Shown: positions 16,997 through 26,654, numbered from the stretch's first letter. The stretch is 64,000 nt of DNA from JBFJWU01 sp041623475 [NCBI: bacterium] (GCA_041623475.1 JBFJWU010000001.1:8173-72172); one strand, 5' to 3'. The notes: generated by a model from the letters alone, not told the origin. Translations and numbers: made by a program.

Positions 16997-18082
16997 GTGG
17001 CCCGCCCCCAGGTTGCAGTCGTTACCCCGTCCCTGTCCGATCGCGGCGGCACAGAGTCTGTTTTTGTCCAGGAGATGGATGCCCTTGTCCACGAGGCTGA
17101 CATCACATTTATTGTCGATGCCAGCCAGGATGACCCGGGGGCACTGCCTGGTCAACGGATTCCCGTACGGGTCCCACCGGCACCTTCCTGGTTGTATACG
17201 CTGGCGTGGTTTCGCAATGCCTCCAGGGCACTGGACCGGCTTGGCGACACTTGCCGGATCCGCTATTCCGCCGGTGTTAATGCCAGGGGATTGACACACA
17301 TGACAATCCATGCGATTTTCGCGGAAATGAAGGAACTCCAGGCGGCCGTTCCATCCAGATGGTCGCCGAAGGAACTCAATCGCCGGCTCAGGTTTTCAGC
17401 GATCGCCGCCTGGGAGGCCCGGGTGACCCGCGAAACAGCAAATATTGCGACGGTCAGCCAACGAGCGGCGGATTTGCTGGCTGAACACTATCGGCTCAAC
17501 GGCGTCCAGGTCATCCGGCCAGCTCCGGACCCGGGCAGGTTCAATCCGGCGGCGGCCAGCGGATCTGCGCGTGCCCGCCTGGGAATACCCGATCACCATA
17601 AGCTGGTCGCCTGTGTCGGTAATGCCTGGCATTCAAAGGGCCTGGATGTCCTGTTGCAGGCCTGGTCCCGGTTGACTGAACCCGAATTGGCCCTGGTCGT
17701 TGTGTCCGGCGAACCTGCCAGCCGGGTCAAAGCCATCGCTTCAGTGCCGGCAGATTCCCGGGTTCACTGGCTGGACGAATACGATCCCATAGCCGGGCTT
17801 CTGGCCGACGCGGACCTGGTCGTCCTGCCCAGTCGCGGTGAAACGTACGGACTGCCGATCGCCGAAGCGATCCTGTGCGGCACGACGGTCCTGTGCAGCC
17901 GCCACGCCGGCGTCAGTGAACTGCTGCCGGTCCACTCGGTCGTGGACCAACTGGATCCCGCCAGGTGGGCGGACCGGATTAGGGCTGCGCTGGCAACCGA
18001 CCGGCCCGCCACGATCGACCTGTTGTCGCCAGCAACCCGTCAACAGCAGTTTCTGGATTGGCTGCTGGGTGGCCCAACGTGA
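16997..18082 (+). CDS. GT4-family glycosyltransferase
   Basis: The 361-residue protein has the GT-B fold of GT4. The N-terminal Rossmann domain begins VAVVTPSLSDRGGTE, a mid-protein turn is VIRPAPDPGRFNP, the C-terminal domain opens LVACVGNAWHSKGLDVLLQAW, and the EX7E donor motif is ETYGLPIAE. It adds a sugar from a nucleotide donor at the cytoplasmic face. GTG start. Its stop overlaps the next start by 4 bp (GTGA). Sugar specificity cannot be read. Confidence 0.92.
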   Translation: MARPQVAVVTPSLSDRGGTESVFVQEMDALVHEADITFIVDASQDDPGALPGQRIPVRVPPAPSWLYTLAWFRNASRALDRLGDTCRIRYSAGVNARGLTHMTIHAIFAEMKELQAAVPSRWSPKELNRRLRFSAIAAWEARVTRETANIATVSQRAADLLAEHYRLNGVQVIRPAPDPGRFNPAAASGSARARLGIPDHHKLVACVGNAWHSKGLDVLLQAWSRLTEPELALVVVSGEPASRVKAIASVPADSRVHWLDEYDPIAGLLADADLVVLPSRGETYGLPIAEAILCGTTVLCSRHAGVSELLPVHSVVDQLDPARWADRIRAALATDRPATIDLLSPATRQQQFLDWLLGGPT

Positions 18083-19152
18083 CCCAGGTGGAACTGATTC
18101 TCCAGCCCGCCCCCGAACGCAATCGGTCGATGTTGATTTATGCGTCGCGGCTGGCTGCAAATGCACCAGCGGGGCACCGCTGGACCCTGCGGCAGTTGCC
18201 CAGGTTGCCCCTGGATTCCAAGGGCCGAGTGTCCGAGCTGCTGCTGGCCCCGCCAACCCTGGCCAGCATCAACGGACCGGCCCACGTTATTGATCCCGGG
18301 CACGCCCACTATCTGACCTGGCTCCGGGGGCCGAAGGTGTTGACGATTCACGACCTGGTGCCCTGGAAGGTCGGGCAGGGACGCTACCCGGCCGATGCCC
18401 GGCCATACCTCAGCCGTCGCGCCAGGTTTATCGCACGCCGCAACTACGCTGCCGTCAAACGTGCCGACCGGATTGTCGCCGACAGCCGTGCCACTGCGGC
18501 CGATGTCGAGGACGCGTTCGGCCGCAAGGCCGACGTTGTTTATCTGGGTGTCGACCGGATCTTCCATGACCCGCCCTCATCGGCTACGACCGAGGAACTG
18601 GATCGCCGGTTGCAGGCGGTCGCAGGGCGGCCCGTTATGTTGCAGGTTACATCGGGTTTCTTCTACAAAAACGACGCCGGCGTTGCGGCGGCGTTCCGGC
18701 AACTCAGTGAAAGCCACCCGGATCTGGCATGGGTTCGTGTTGGCGCGCCTCCGGATGCCGCGACCACGGCCTGGCTGCTGTCATCCGGATGTTCCAATCG
18801 ATTTATTCACCTGGACAAGGTCAGCATCGAGCTGCTGGTCGCTGCCTATCGACGGGCATCGGTCCTGGTTTTTCCCAGTTGGGACGAGGGCTTTGGCTGG
18901 CCGCCGCTGGAAGCCATGGCCGCCGGCTGCCCGGTCGTTGCCTCCGACCGCGGGTCCCTGGCAGAAACGGCCGCACCGGCCAGCCTGACCGTTGATCCGG
19001 CTGATGCTGGCAGCATTGCTGCCGGCATCGCCCGTGTCCTCGATGAACCCGCACTGCGTCAAGACCTGACTGACCGCGGCCATCGTCACGTCGCCGCGTT
19101 TACGTGGCAGGAGACTGCTGACCGGATGCGCGGAATATACCAGTCGCTGTGA
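18079..19152 (+). CDS. GT4-family glycosyltransferase
   Basis: I use GTG 18079, which forms a GTGA overlap with the upstream stop and has GGTGG upstream, rather than the ATG at 18058 further inside the preceding gene. The 357-residue protein has LTIHDLVPWK, ADRIVADSRATAADV, VVYLGVDRIFHDPP and the EX7E motif EGFGWPPLE followed by GCPVVASDRGS, all typical of mannosyltransferase-like GT4 enzymes. It is the second of three consecutive, translationally coupled transferases. Confidence 0.92.
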   Translation: MTQVELILQPAPERNRSMLIYASRLAANAPAGHRWTLRQLPRLPLDSKGRVSELLLAPPTLASINGPAHVIDPGHAHYLTWLRGPKVLTIHDLVPWKVGQGRYPADARPYLSRRARFIARRNYAAVKRADRIVADSRATAADVEDAFGRKADVVYLGVDRIFHDPPSSATTEELDRRLQAVAGRPVMLQVTSGFFYKNDAGVAAAFRQLSESHPDLAWVRVGAPPDAATTAWLLSSGCSNRFIHLDKVSIELLVAAYRRASVLVFPSWDEGFGWPPLEAMAAGCPVVASDRGSLAETAAPASLTVDPADAGSIAAGIARVLDEPALRQDLTDRGHRHVAAFTWQETADRMRGIYQSL

Positions 19153-20228
19153 ATGTACTTTTCGCAATTCCGGCGTTTTTGCCGGCCGCATCCTACGGTG
19201 GACCGATTCGCAAGCTGGCCACCCTGCTGCCGGGTTTGCAGGCAGCGGGTATCAGGTCAATGGTGGTTGCCAGTACGCTGGACGACCAATGCAATCCCGT
19301 GCTGCCAACCGGACACGATTGCGTCGACAGTATCAATGTTTTTCGGCAGGCAACCATCTGGCACCGACGCTGGAGTCCCTGGATTCACTGGCAGGATCCG
19401 GGATTTGACCCGGACGTCATTCACATTATCGGCACCTGGAACGGGGTCAGCTACAGCGCGATGATGGCCGCGACTCGAATGTCTGTCCCCTGGGTTTGGG
19501 AGCCGGCTGGCATGCTGACCCGCCACGGACGGCATCCCGTCGCCCGCCTGGCAGGTCGGGTGCCCCATGCGGTTGCCGCCGCCTGGTCGGCTGGCCTGAT
19601 CTGGACCAGCCCGGTCGAACAGTCCGAAGCCGCGATTCGGCCGCACTGCAGCTGGATCCGGCCCAATATCGCACCGGTACCGCCGGAACCTGGAACGCCG
19701 CTGGACCCGGATGTCGAGCGCAAATTACAACCAGGCGATCGATCCCCCGTCTGGGGTTACCTGGGTCGCATCGCTCATCGCAAAGGTATTCCGCAAATGC
19801 TGGACGCATGGACCAGCGCCGACGGTCCGGGCCGACTGGTATTTGCCGGACCGGTCGAGGACCAGCACCTGGCGGACGCGATTGACCGAACCGATGGCGT
19901 GATCCGAATCCCGCCCCTGGATGCCCAACAGCGATGGGCCTATCTCCGGCGCCTGGATGCGCTGGTACTGATGCCCGAATGGGGTGAAAACTTCGGCAAT
20001 GTCGTCGCCGAAGCTGTGGCGGTCGGAACGCCGTGTGTCTGCTCGGCCGCAGTTGGTGCAACCCACTGGCTGGACGGTAATGGCGCTGTTGTTGAAACCG
20101 TGGACGGGTTACGCCGTCGATTCCATTTGGGTCTGGCTCCCGAGGAGGATTGTCGAATCCCGTCCGACCTGACGACAGCCAGTGTTGTCGCCACCCAGGT
20201 CGACATTTACCAACAGGCGACGGTCTGA
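19149..20228 (+). CDS. GT4-family glycosyltransferase
   Basis: The 359-residue protein starts at a GTG that overlaps the previous stop (GTGA). It begins NVLFAIPAFLPAASYGGPIRK, a donor/acceptor loop typical of GT4, and has WGYLGRIAHRKGIPQMLDAW in the second domain and EX7E as ENFGNVVAE. It is more divergent than the two transferases before it. The next gene, asnB, begins 4 bp after its stop. Confidence 0.9.
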   Translation: MNVLFAIPAFLPAASYGGPIRKLATLLPGLQAAGIRSMVVASTLDDQCNPVLPTGHDCVDSINVFRQATIWHRRWSPWIHWQDPGFDPDVIHIIGTWNGVSYSAMMAATRMSVPWVWEPAGMLTRHGRHPVARLAGRVPHAVAAAWSAGLIWTSPVEQSEAAIRPHCSWIRPNIAPVPPEPGTPLDPDVERKLQPGDRSPVWGYLGRIAHRKGIPQMLDAWTSADGPGRLVFAGPVEDQHLADAIDRTDGVIRIPPLDAQQRWAYLRRLDALVLMPEWGENFGNVVAEAVAVGTPCVCSAAVGATHWLDGNGAVVETVDGLRRRFHLGLAPEEDCRIPSDLTTASVVATQVDIYQQATV

Positions 20229-20232
20229 CGCG

Positions 20233-22035
20233 ATGTGTGGAATTGCGGGAATCGTTAATCTTGATGCCGGGCCACTGACCGACCAGCAACAGCGGGCTTT
20301 GGGTTTGATTAACAACGCCATGCACAGGCGGGGTCCGGACTCGGCAGGATCATGGAGCAGTGCCCGCGGTTGCGGGTTGGCGCATCGCCGGCTGAGCATC
20401 ATCGATTTGTCGGCCGCAGGCAACCAGCCAATGACCAACGAAGACGAAACGCTGCAACTGGTCATGAACGGTGAAATCTATAATTACCGGACCCTGCGCA
20501 CCGAACTCGAAAAACAGGGCCACCTGTTTCAATCCGACAGCGACGCCGAAGTCATCCTCCATTTGTACGAATCATCCGGACTGGACATGCTGCCGCGGTT
20601 GGAAGGGATGTTCGCGTTCGCGTTGTGGGATGAGGCGGCTGCACAGCTGGTATTGGCCCGGGATCCGCACGGTATCAAGCCACTGTATTACTCGCTGCAC
20701 GGTGGACAACTGCGATTCGCGTCCCAGGTCAAAGCGCTGCTGGCCGCTGCTGATCAACCACGGTCGCCGGACCCTGCAGCCCGTGCCGGTTTGCTGATCT
20801 GGGGCCATGTCCCTGAGCCGCTGACAGCGGTCAGTGGCATCCAGGCGCTGCCGGCCGGGCACTGCCTGACGCTGCAAGTCCCGGGCACACCGACGGTTCG
20901 TAAATGGGCATCGGTCGCCGGCGCGTTTGCTGGCGCCGGCCAGGAGACCCGGGACTGGGATCCGGCGGTGCTGCGAGGCGCGCTCCTGGACAGCATCGAG
21001 CGACATCTGGTCGCCGATGTCGAGGTCGGTCTGTTCCTGTCGGCCGGGATTGATTCGACCTCGATCCTGGCACTGTGCAGCGAATTGGGTACCAGGCCCA
21101 GATGCCTGACCCTGGGATTCTCTGAATACACGGGGCGCGCGGACGACGAGGTACCCGTCGCCGCCGCCTTCGCCGAGACGAACGGATGCCGGCATCTGGT
21201 GCGTACCGTCGAACAATCAGAGTTTGAGCAGGATCTGCCGAACATCATCAGCGCCATGGATCAACCGACGATCGATGGTGTCAACAGTTGGTTTGTCAGC
21301 AAGGCAGCAGCCGAGGTCGGCCTCAAGGTGGCCCTGAGCGGCCTGGGTGGCGATGAATTGTTTGGTGGTTATCCGTCATTCACAGATATCCCCAACTGGC
21401 GACGGCGACTACGGTTGTTGTCGAGGACACCCGGAGCGGCCCGCGCTTTTGCCGCGACGGCAAAGATCCTGACCGCCGGCCCGATGCAACTGGCACCCAA
21501 ACTGCCCGGTTTACTGCGCCACGCCGGAACAGACTCGGGACTGTATCTGCTGCGCCGAGGCCTGCATCTTCCAGAGGAGCTGACCGGATTGATACCGGAT
21601 GCCGATGCCGTACTTCGGCAACTGGCGGCGGCCACTGGCCCGGCAGACATCCTTGACCACGACTTTAAAGGCAGTGACTACGCGACGATCGCGGCGCTGG
21701 AATCCTGTTTGTACATGCGCAACCAGTTGCTTCGAGACCTGGACTGGGCCGGGATGGCACACTCGCTTGAGGTTCGGGTACCGCTGGTCGACTGGAAACT
21801 GTTGAACAGTGTTGCCCCGTACCTGGCAGGCCGCAGTTGGACCGGAAAACAGGATCTGGCAATCGCGGCAGGCTTGCCCGAACAGATTGCGGCACGGCCA
21901 AAGACCGGATTTTCGGTCCCGGTTCCCCGCTGGGTCGGTGCCGAGGTTCGCAAGCGGTACGGGACCAGTACTGAAACCGGTGGCTACAGGGGTTGGGCAA
22001 GGATCGTCTGGGACCGCTGGTTCGAAACGATATAA
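20233..22035 (+). CDS. asnB: Glutamine-hydrolysing asparagine synthetase AsnB-type amidotransferase
   Basis: The ATG at 20233 is fixed because the class II glutamine amidotransferase nucleophile must be Cys2 (MCGIAGIVNL). The 600-residue protein has the glutaminase domain (MHRRGPDSAGSW, MNGEIYNYRTLR) and a synthetase domain with the PP-loop LSAGIDSTSILAL and SGLGGDELFGGYP. The family makes Asn from Asp, ATP and Gln. In surface-glycan clusters, homologues often amidate uronic acids instead, and its position between glycosyltransferases and a carbamoyltransferase favours that here (inference). Confidence 0.95.
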   Translation: MCGIAGIVNLDAGPLTDQQQRALGLINNAMHRRGPDSAGSWSSARGCGLAHRRLSIIDLSAAGNQPMTNEDETLQLVMNGEIYNYRTLRTELEKQGHLFQSDSDAEVILHLYESSGLDMLPRLEGMFAFALWDEAAAQLVLARDPHGIKPLYYSLHGGQLRFASQVKALLAAADQPRSPDPAARAGLLIWGHVPEPLTAVSGIQALPAGHCLTLQVPGTPTVRKWASVAGAFAGAGQETRDWDPAVLRGALLDSIERHLVADVEVGLFLSAGIDSTSILALCSELGTRPRCLTLGFSEYTGRADDEVPVAAAFAETNGCRHLVRTVEQSEFEQDLPNIISAMDQPTIDGVNSWFVSKAAAEVGLKVALSGLGGDELFGGYPSFTDIPNWRRRLRLLSRTPGAARAFAATAKILTAGPMQLAPKLPGLLRHAGTDSGLYLLRRGLHLPEELTGLIPDADAVLRQLAAATGPADILDHDFKGSDYATIAALESCLYMRNQLLRDLDWAGMAHSLEVRVPLVDWKLLNSVAPYLAGRSWTGKQDLAIAAGLPEQIAARPKTGFSVPVPRWVGAEVRKRYGTSTETGGYRGWARIVWDRWFETI

Positions 22036-23849
22036 TGGCCGCAGTCAATGGCAGGACATCAAACGGCATGGATACAGACCGGATGAACACCACAGCAGAT
22101 CAGGTCATTCTGGGTTTGAATGCGTTCCACGGCGACGCTGCGGCGGCGCTGGTTGTCGACGGCCGCGTAGCCGCCGCCGTTGCCGAAGAACGGCTGAATC
22201 GAGTCAAGCACAGTGCCGGGTTTCCGGCCAGCGCGATCCGTGAAGTCCTGGCGATCGCGGGACTGGCACCCGATGATATCGACGCGATCGCAGTCGGCAG
22301 GAATCCACGGGCCCACCTGGCACGTAAGGCAATTCATGTTGCGCGGCGGCGTCCGTCGGTACGCAGGGCCATTGTTCCCCGTCTGCGCAGCCGCAAGGCG
22401 CTGCGGGGAATTCCGGAACTGGTCGCCACCGCGCTGGACATCGAAACGAACCGTGTCGCGTCCATTCCCGTCATCGAGGTCGAACATCACCTTGCCCACG
22501 CAGCCAGCGCATTCCTGGGATCACCGTTTGAGCGGGCCGCCATCGTTACCACGGACGGATTTGGCGATTTCGTCAGCACCGCCTGGGGAACCGGGTCGGG
22601 TCATTCTGTTGCCCTTCACGATCGCGTGTTCTTTCCCCATAGCCTGGGGGTCCTTTACCAGGCGGCGACCCAGTTTATCGGGTTTCCCTATTACGGTGAC
22701 GAGGGCAAGCTTATGGGCCTGTCACCACTGGGCGAACCGCGGTTCATGGCGGAATTTGAAAAGATGGTCCGCCTCAAGCCCGGGGGACAGTTCCAACTGG
22801 TGACGCGGTATTTCAGCCACGTCAAAGACGGTGTCAATACTGCCTGGACAGATGAAAAGCCAGAGATCGGTTCCCTGTATACGGATGCCTGGACCGACTT
22901 GTTCGGCCCGCCGCGGCAGCCGAACCAGCCACGGACGCAGAGGGATGCCGACATCGCGATGTCGGTACAAACGATGCTGGAACGGGTCCTCTTCCACATC
23001 CTTGACCACGTCCATCGCCGGACGGGACTGGATGACCTGTGCCTGGCGGGCGGGGTCGCCTTGAACTGCGTGTTTAATGGCAAAATCCAGGCGCAGTCCC
23101 CGTTTGCCCGGTCATGGGTCTTCCCGGCGGCCGGTGATGACGGACTTGCCATCGGCGCCGCCTGGCACGCCTGGTCCCAGGCAGCTGGCCAGCGTCCCGA
23201 GCCTGTCGCGGTTCCGTTGTGGGGTGCGCATTTTGACCAGGGAACAATTGATCAAGTACTTGCGACAGCATCGGTTCCCGATGACATCGACGTCCAGACG
23301 TTTGAATCTGACGAACTGTTCGGACATGTCGCTGACCTGCTTGATTCCGGGGCAATCGTCGGCTGGTTCAATGGCCGGGTCGAGTTTGGTCCCCGTGCCC
23401 TTGGCAGCCGCAGCATCCTGACCAGCCCTGCCGGGGACGACACCAAAGACCGATTAAACGCCAGGATCAAGCATCGGGAGGCATTTCGTCCGTTTGCACC
23501 GGCAATCCTGCTGTCAGAAATGAGCGAGTGGTTCGAAACAACGCTGGAGAGCCCGGCAATGCTGCATGCGCTGCAGGTTCGGGCCGAAAAGCGCGAGCGA
23601 ATACCCGCTGTCACCCATGTCGACGGCAGCGGCCGCGTCCAGACAGTTGACCCCGCGACCCACCCGGACTTTGCCAGGCTGATCCAGGCGTTTTTCGAAC
23701 GTTCCGGAATCCCGATCCTGCTGAATACCAGCTTCAACGAAAATGAGCCGATCGTCTATACACCTCAGCAGGCTCTGGATTGTTTCCTGCGGACCGACAT
23801 GGATGTCCTGGTACTTGGTCGAACCGTGCTGCGGCGACAGCGAAGATAA
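22035..23849 (+). CDS. NodU/CmcH-family O-carbamoyltransferase
   Basis: The ATG at 22035 overlaps the asnB stop (TAATG); ATGs at 22068 or 22083, nearer the conserved ILGLNAFHGDAAAALV, are also possible. The ~604-residue protein has the Kae1-like N-terminal domain with metal motif EHHLAHAASAF, TTDGFGDFVS, the GVALNCVFNGK stretch, and the YrdC-like C-terminal half with FNGRVEFGPRALGSRSIL and LNTSFNENEPIV. The family transfers carbamoyl from carbamoyl phosphate via carbamoyl-AMP onto hydroxyls of sugars or antibiotics. In this cluster a sugar acceptor is likely. Confidence 0.95.
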   Translation: MAAVNGRTSNGMDTDRMNTTADQVILGLNAFHGDAAAALVVDGRVAAAVAEERLNRVKHSAGFPASAIREVLAIAGLAPDDIDAIAVGRNPRAHLARKAIHVARRRPSVRRAIVPRLRSRKALRGIPELVATALDIETNRVASIPVIEVEHHLAHAASAFLGSPFERAAIVTTDGFGDFVSTAWGTGSGHSVALHDRVFFPHSLGVLYQAATQFIGFPYYGDEGKLMGLSPLGEPRFMAEFEKMVRLKPGGQFQLVTRYFSHVKDGVNTAWTDEKPEIGSLYTDAWTDLFGPPRQPNQPRTQRDADIAMSVQTMLERVLFHILDHVHRRTGLDDLCLAGGVALNCVFNGKIQAQSPFARSWVFPAAGDDGLAIGAAWHAWSQAAGQRPEPVAVPLWGAHFDQGTIDQVLATASVPDDIDVQTFESDELFGHVADLLDSGAIVGWFNGRVEFGPRALGSRSILTSPAGDDTKDRLNARIKHREAFRPFAPAILLSEMSEWFETTLESPAMLHALQVRAEKRERIPAVTHVDGSGRVQTVDPATHPDFARLIQAFFERSGIPILLNTSFNENEPIVYTPQQALDCFLRTDMDVLVLGRTVLRRQRR

Positions 23850-23861
23850 CGGAGCTGATTC

Positions 23862-25091
23862 CTGAAGCTCCGTGTATTCAATCAGCACTATCCACCGGAC
23901 GCGCTGGCCACCGGTGTCGTCCTGGAGGCCCTTTGCCGCCAGCTGACGACGCTCGGCTGGGAGATCGAAGTGGTCACGGGAAAACCGTTCCTGCTGCCGG
24001 TGGGAACCGAATGGGCTCCTTCAAAACCAGAGACACGGCACGGCGTACAGGTCCGCCGGATTCCGGCATGGAATCGACGAAACGGGACATTGAACCGGCT
24101 CCTGCACTACGGGACGTACACGGTTGGCGCCGCGGGTACCTGGTGGGGTGGCAGCCGACCCGATGTCTGCATGGTACTCAGTACGCCGCCGGTGCTGAAT
24201 GGCCTGGTCGGTGCACTGGGACTACGACTGCAGGGCGTGCCATTTGTCTACAACGTCCAGGACCTGTTTCCGGATATTCTCGACACCAGCCGATACCAGG
24301 GAACCCTGTTGCAGAAGACAGCTGTACGACTGGCTGACACGGTTGAACAGCGGGCCGCCCGAATTGTTCCGATCGGTCGCCAGATATGCCAGTCACTCCG
24401 CGACCGGGGTGTACCCGAAGAGGTGTTGACGGTCATTCCCAACCCGGTTGATATCGACCAGGTAACCCCCGTTCCGGACAGCGACAACAACTGGCTGCGT
24501 GCCAACCGGCTGTCCGGGTCCTTTCGGGTGCTGTACGCCGGCAACCTGGGACACGCACAGTCAATCGATACAATCCTTGATGCCGCTCAAATCCTGTCCA
24601 GCGACACCCGGTTCCAGTTTATTCTGGTCGGCGAAGGCGCTCGCCAGGCCGAGATCCAATCAGCGGTCAAACAACACAGCAACGTGACCCTGCTGCCATT
24701 TGCGCCCAACGACCAGACAGCCCAGGTTCTGTCCGCAGGACACGTCGGACTGGTACCGTTACGTGCCGACATGTCCCGATACCTGGTACCCAGCAAGACA
24801 TTTTCGTATCTGGCAGCCGCCACGCCTGTCGTCGCAGCCATCGAACCCGACAGTGAAACCGCCCAACTTCTGGATGAAGCCGGATGTGGGTGGTCGGTAC
24901 CGCCGGAAGACCCTGCCAGCCTGGCCGCGTGTCTTCAGCGACTGGCAGCGGCACCCGGTGTTGTTTCGGCAGCAGGGGCCCGCGGTCGGAGGATGATTGC
25001 CGAACAATATGCAGCAACCGTCGTCGCCAGCAAGTGGGACCAGGTCCTGCGCCAGGCGGCTGCCACGGCAGCAGGGGCGAGCCAGGCGTGA
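23862..25091 (+). CDS. GT4-family (WbuB-like) glycosyltransferase with probable CTG start
   Basis: The in-frame stop is at 23856-23858, and the conserved N-terminus KLRVFNQHYPPDALATG follows directly from CTG at 23862, with GGAG seven bases upstream. The first usual start codon (GTG 23970) would delete the first strand and helix of the Rossmann domain. From CTG the product is 409 residues. It has FVYNVQDLFPDILD, IVPIGRQICQSL, VIPNPVDIDQVTP, FRVLYAGNLGHAQSIDTIL and VPSKTFSYLAAATPVVAA, the pattern of WbuB-like transferases. It lies 12 bp after the carbamoyltransferase. Confidence 0.88.
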   Translation: MKLRVFNQHYPPDALATGVVLEALCRQLTTLGWEIEVVTGKPFLLPVGTEWAPSKPETRHGVQVRRIPAWNRRNGTLNRLLHYGTYTVGAAGTWWGGSRPDVCMVLSTPPVLNGLVGALGLRLQGVPFVYNVQDLFPDILDTSRYQGTLLQKTAVRLADTVEQRAARIVPIGRQICQSLRDRGVPEEVLTVIPNPVDIDQVTPVPDSDNNWLRANRLSGSFRVLYAGNLGHAQSIDTILDAAQILSSDTRFQFILVGEGARQAEIQSAVKQHSNVTLLPFAPNDQTAQVLSAGHVGLVPLRADMSRYLVPSKTFSYLAAATPVVAAIEPDSETAQLLDEAGCGWSVPPEDPASLAACLQRLAAAPGVVSAAGARGRRMIAEQYAATVVASKWDQVLRQAAATAAGASQA

Positions 25092-25105
25092 GCTTCAAAA
25101 AGTTC

Positions 25106-25134
25106 TTTATTTTCAATGGCTTCCGGTGTATAAT
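25106..25134 (+). promoter_or_regulatory. Predicted promoter ahead of the WecA-like gene
   Basis: A consensus -10 TATAAT (25129-25134) with TTTATT 17 bp upstream lies in the 115-bp gap before the next gene. The gap is unusually AT-rich compared with the rest of the cluster, so an internal promoter here is plausible. Confidence 0.5.
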
Positions 25135-25206
25135 CGGCGATATGTGTAACGATTCCGGCAGCATAGTGCCAGTCGGTCCTGTCCAACGGACAAAGGACAC
25201 CCTGCG

Positions 25207-26322
25207 ATGATCCTCTCCAGCCCCTGGGTCGTCCTCGTTGCCGGAGTGGTCGCCGTCCTGGTCGGGTTTTTCGCGACGCCGATGGCGATTCGACTGGCGG
25301 TGCGGATCGGTGCCGTTGATTCACCTGACGCACGCAAACTTGAACAGGAACCGATTCCGCGACTGGGTGGCCTGGCGGTCCTGGCGGCATTTGGTGCAGG
25401 ACTGGGCGTGTCACTATTACTGGTTGACACACCGTCAGGTATTCGTGATCCACTGCCGTTCTTCCTGATTGGCAGCGCATTTGTGTTTGCCGTCGGTGCC
25501 CTGGACGACAGGCAGCGGCTCAGCGCGTTGCCAAAGTTTGCGATCCACGTATTGGCCGCGCTCGTTGCCTGGTGGGGCGGAATTCGCTTCAGCCTGCTGA
25601 CCGTTCCCTGGTCCGGCGAACCCCTGGACCTGGGTTTGTTCAGCCTGCCCGCGACAGTTATCTGGATCGTCCTCGTAACCAATGCATGGAACCTGATCGA
25701 CGGCCTCGACGGCCTGGCGGCAATGCTGGGAGCAATCGCGTCATTTATCTTTGCGGTACTGCTGACCGTCCGACACCAGGATGCGGCTTTGTTGCTGGTG
25801 GTCCCGTTGATCGGTGGATTGCTGGGGTTCCTGCCTTACAACCTGGCGCCGGCGCGAATTTACCTGGGTGATTCCGGTAGTTATATGATCGGTTACCAAC
25901 TGGCTCTGATCAGTATGTTTACGGGACAGAAAGGGATCACTGGCTTCGCTGTCTTCGGGCCCCTGGCCATAATCGCCCTGCCGGTCGCGGACACGGTTTT
26001 CGCGGTCATCCGCCGTTTCTTCCGGACCGATGACGTGACCCTGACCGAGCGAATCAAGGGCGTTTTCCAACCCGATCGGGGCCACATCCATCATCGTGCC
26101 CTGACACACGGCTGGAGCCCGACTAAAGCAGTTATGGTGCTGACGGCCGGCAGCGGCCTGATCGGAATCCTGGGCTTGGTGACGACGTTTGCCAACTCGT
26201 TTCGGCAGGGCGGCATCCTGCTGATGGTTGCTGCCGTTGTTGTCATAATATTGTATTCAATGACCAATCCGTCGATAACGCCGGATGGCCCTGTTGAGTC
26301 CGATACGGACGGAGAAAACTAA
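25207..26322 (+). CDS. WecA/MraY-family undecaprenyl-phosphate glycosyl-1-phosphate transferase
   Basis: The 371-residue polytopic membrane protein has about ten or eleven hydrophobic segments and the family motifs: VGALDDRQRLSALPKF in the first cytoplasmic loop, NAWNLIDGLDGLA, IYLGDSGSYMIGY and DRGHIHHRALTHGWS (the HIHH loop that separates WecA-like enzymes from MraY). It should transfer a sugar-1-phosphate, often GlcNAc-1-P, onto undecaprenyl phosphate to start a surface polymer. It closes the glycan cluster and probably supplies its lipid-linked primer. Confidence 0.93.
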   Translation: MILSSPWVVLVAGVVAVLVGFFATPMAIRLAVRIGAVDSPDARKLEQEPIPRLGGLAVLAAFGAGLGVSLLLVDTPSGIRDPLPFFLIGSAFVFAVGALDDRQRLSALPKFAIHVLAALVAWWGGIRFSLLTVPWSGEPLDLGLFSLPATVIWIVLVTNAWNLIDGLDGLAAMLGAIASFIFAVLLTVRHQDAALLLVVPLIGGLLGFLPYNLAPARIYLGDSGSYMIGYQLALISMFTGQKGITGFAVFGPLAIIALPVADTVFAVIRRFFRTDDVTLTERIKGVFQPDRGHIHHRALTHGWSPTKAVMVLTAGSGLIGILGLVTTFANSFRQGGILLMVAAVVVIILYSMTNPSITPDGPVESDTDGEN

Positions 26323-26654
26323 TGCCTCGATTCCTGCTGTTGCTGGCCATTGTGATGACCATTGGCGTTGCTGGATGTTCCAACCCCTGTCAGGATTCCT
26401 GCGTCCGCGTCACCCGGTGCGCCAAAGACATGGACATGACACTGACCCAGTGTTCGGCCGTGTGCAGCGCCATGTCGTCAATCCTGGAAAAACGCAAAAT
26501 GACCGACCGCCGGGACGCCTTCCTTCAATGCACCCGGAACCTGGATTACAGCAACCCCCGGATGTGTGGGCCGGAGTACGTTCGTTGCCACCGTTTGATC
26601 CCGAGCAGTATCTGGCGGGCCGCAATCTATAACGCCCAGCGCGGGGTTAACTGA
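26322..26654 (+). CDS. Small Cys-rich lipoprotein
   Basis: The ATG overlaps the stop of the WecA-like gene (TAATG). A signal peptide with lipobox VAGC puts the lipidated Cys near residue 19. The mature ~90 residues contain eight further Cys in spaced pairs (NPCQDSCVRVTRC, LTQCSAVC, LQCTRN, RMCGPEYVRC), suggesting a disulphide-bonded helical domain outside the cytoplasm. No family is recognised. Coupling to the glycan cluster suggests co-expression but not function. Confidence 0.78.
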   Translation: MPRFLLLLAIVMTIGVAGCSNPCQDSCVRVTRCAKDMDMTLTQCSAVCSAMSSILEKRKMTDRRDAFLQCTRNLDYSNPRMCGPEYVRCHRLIPSSIWRAAIYNAQRGVN

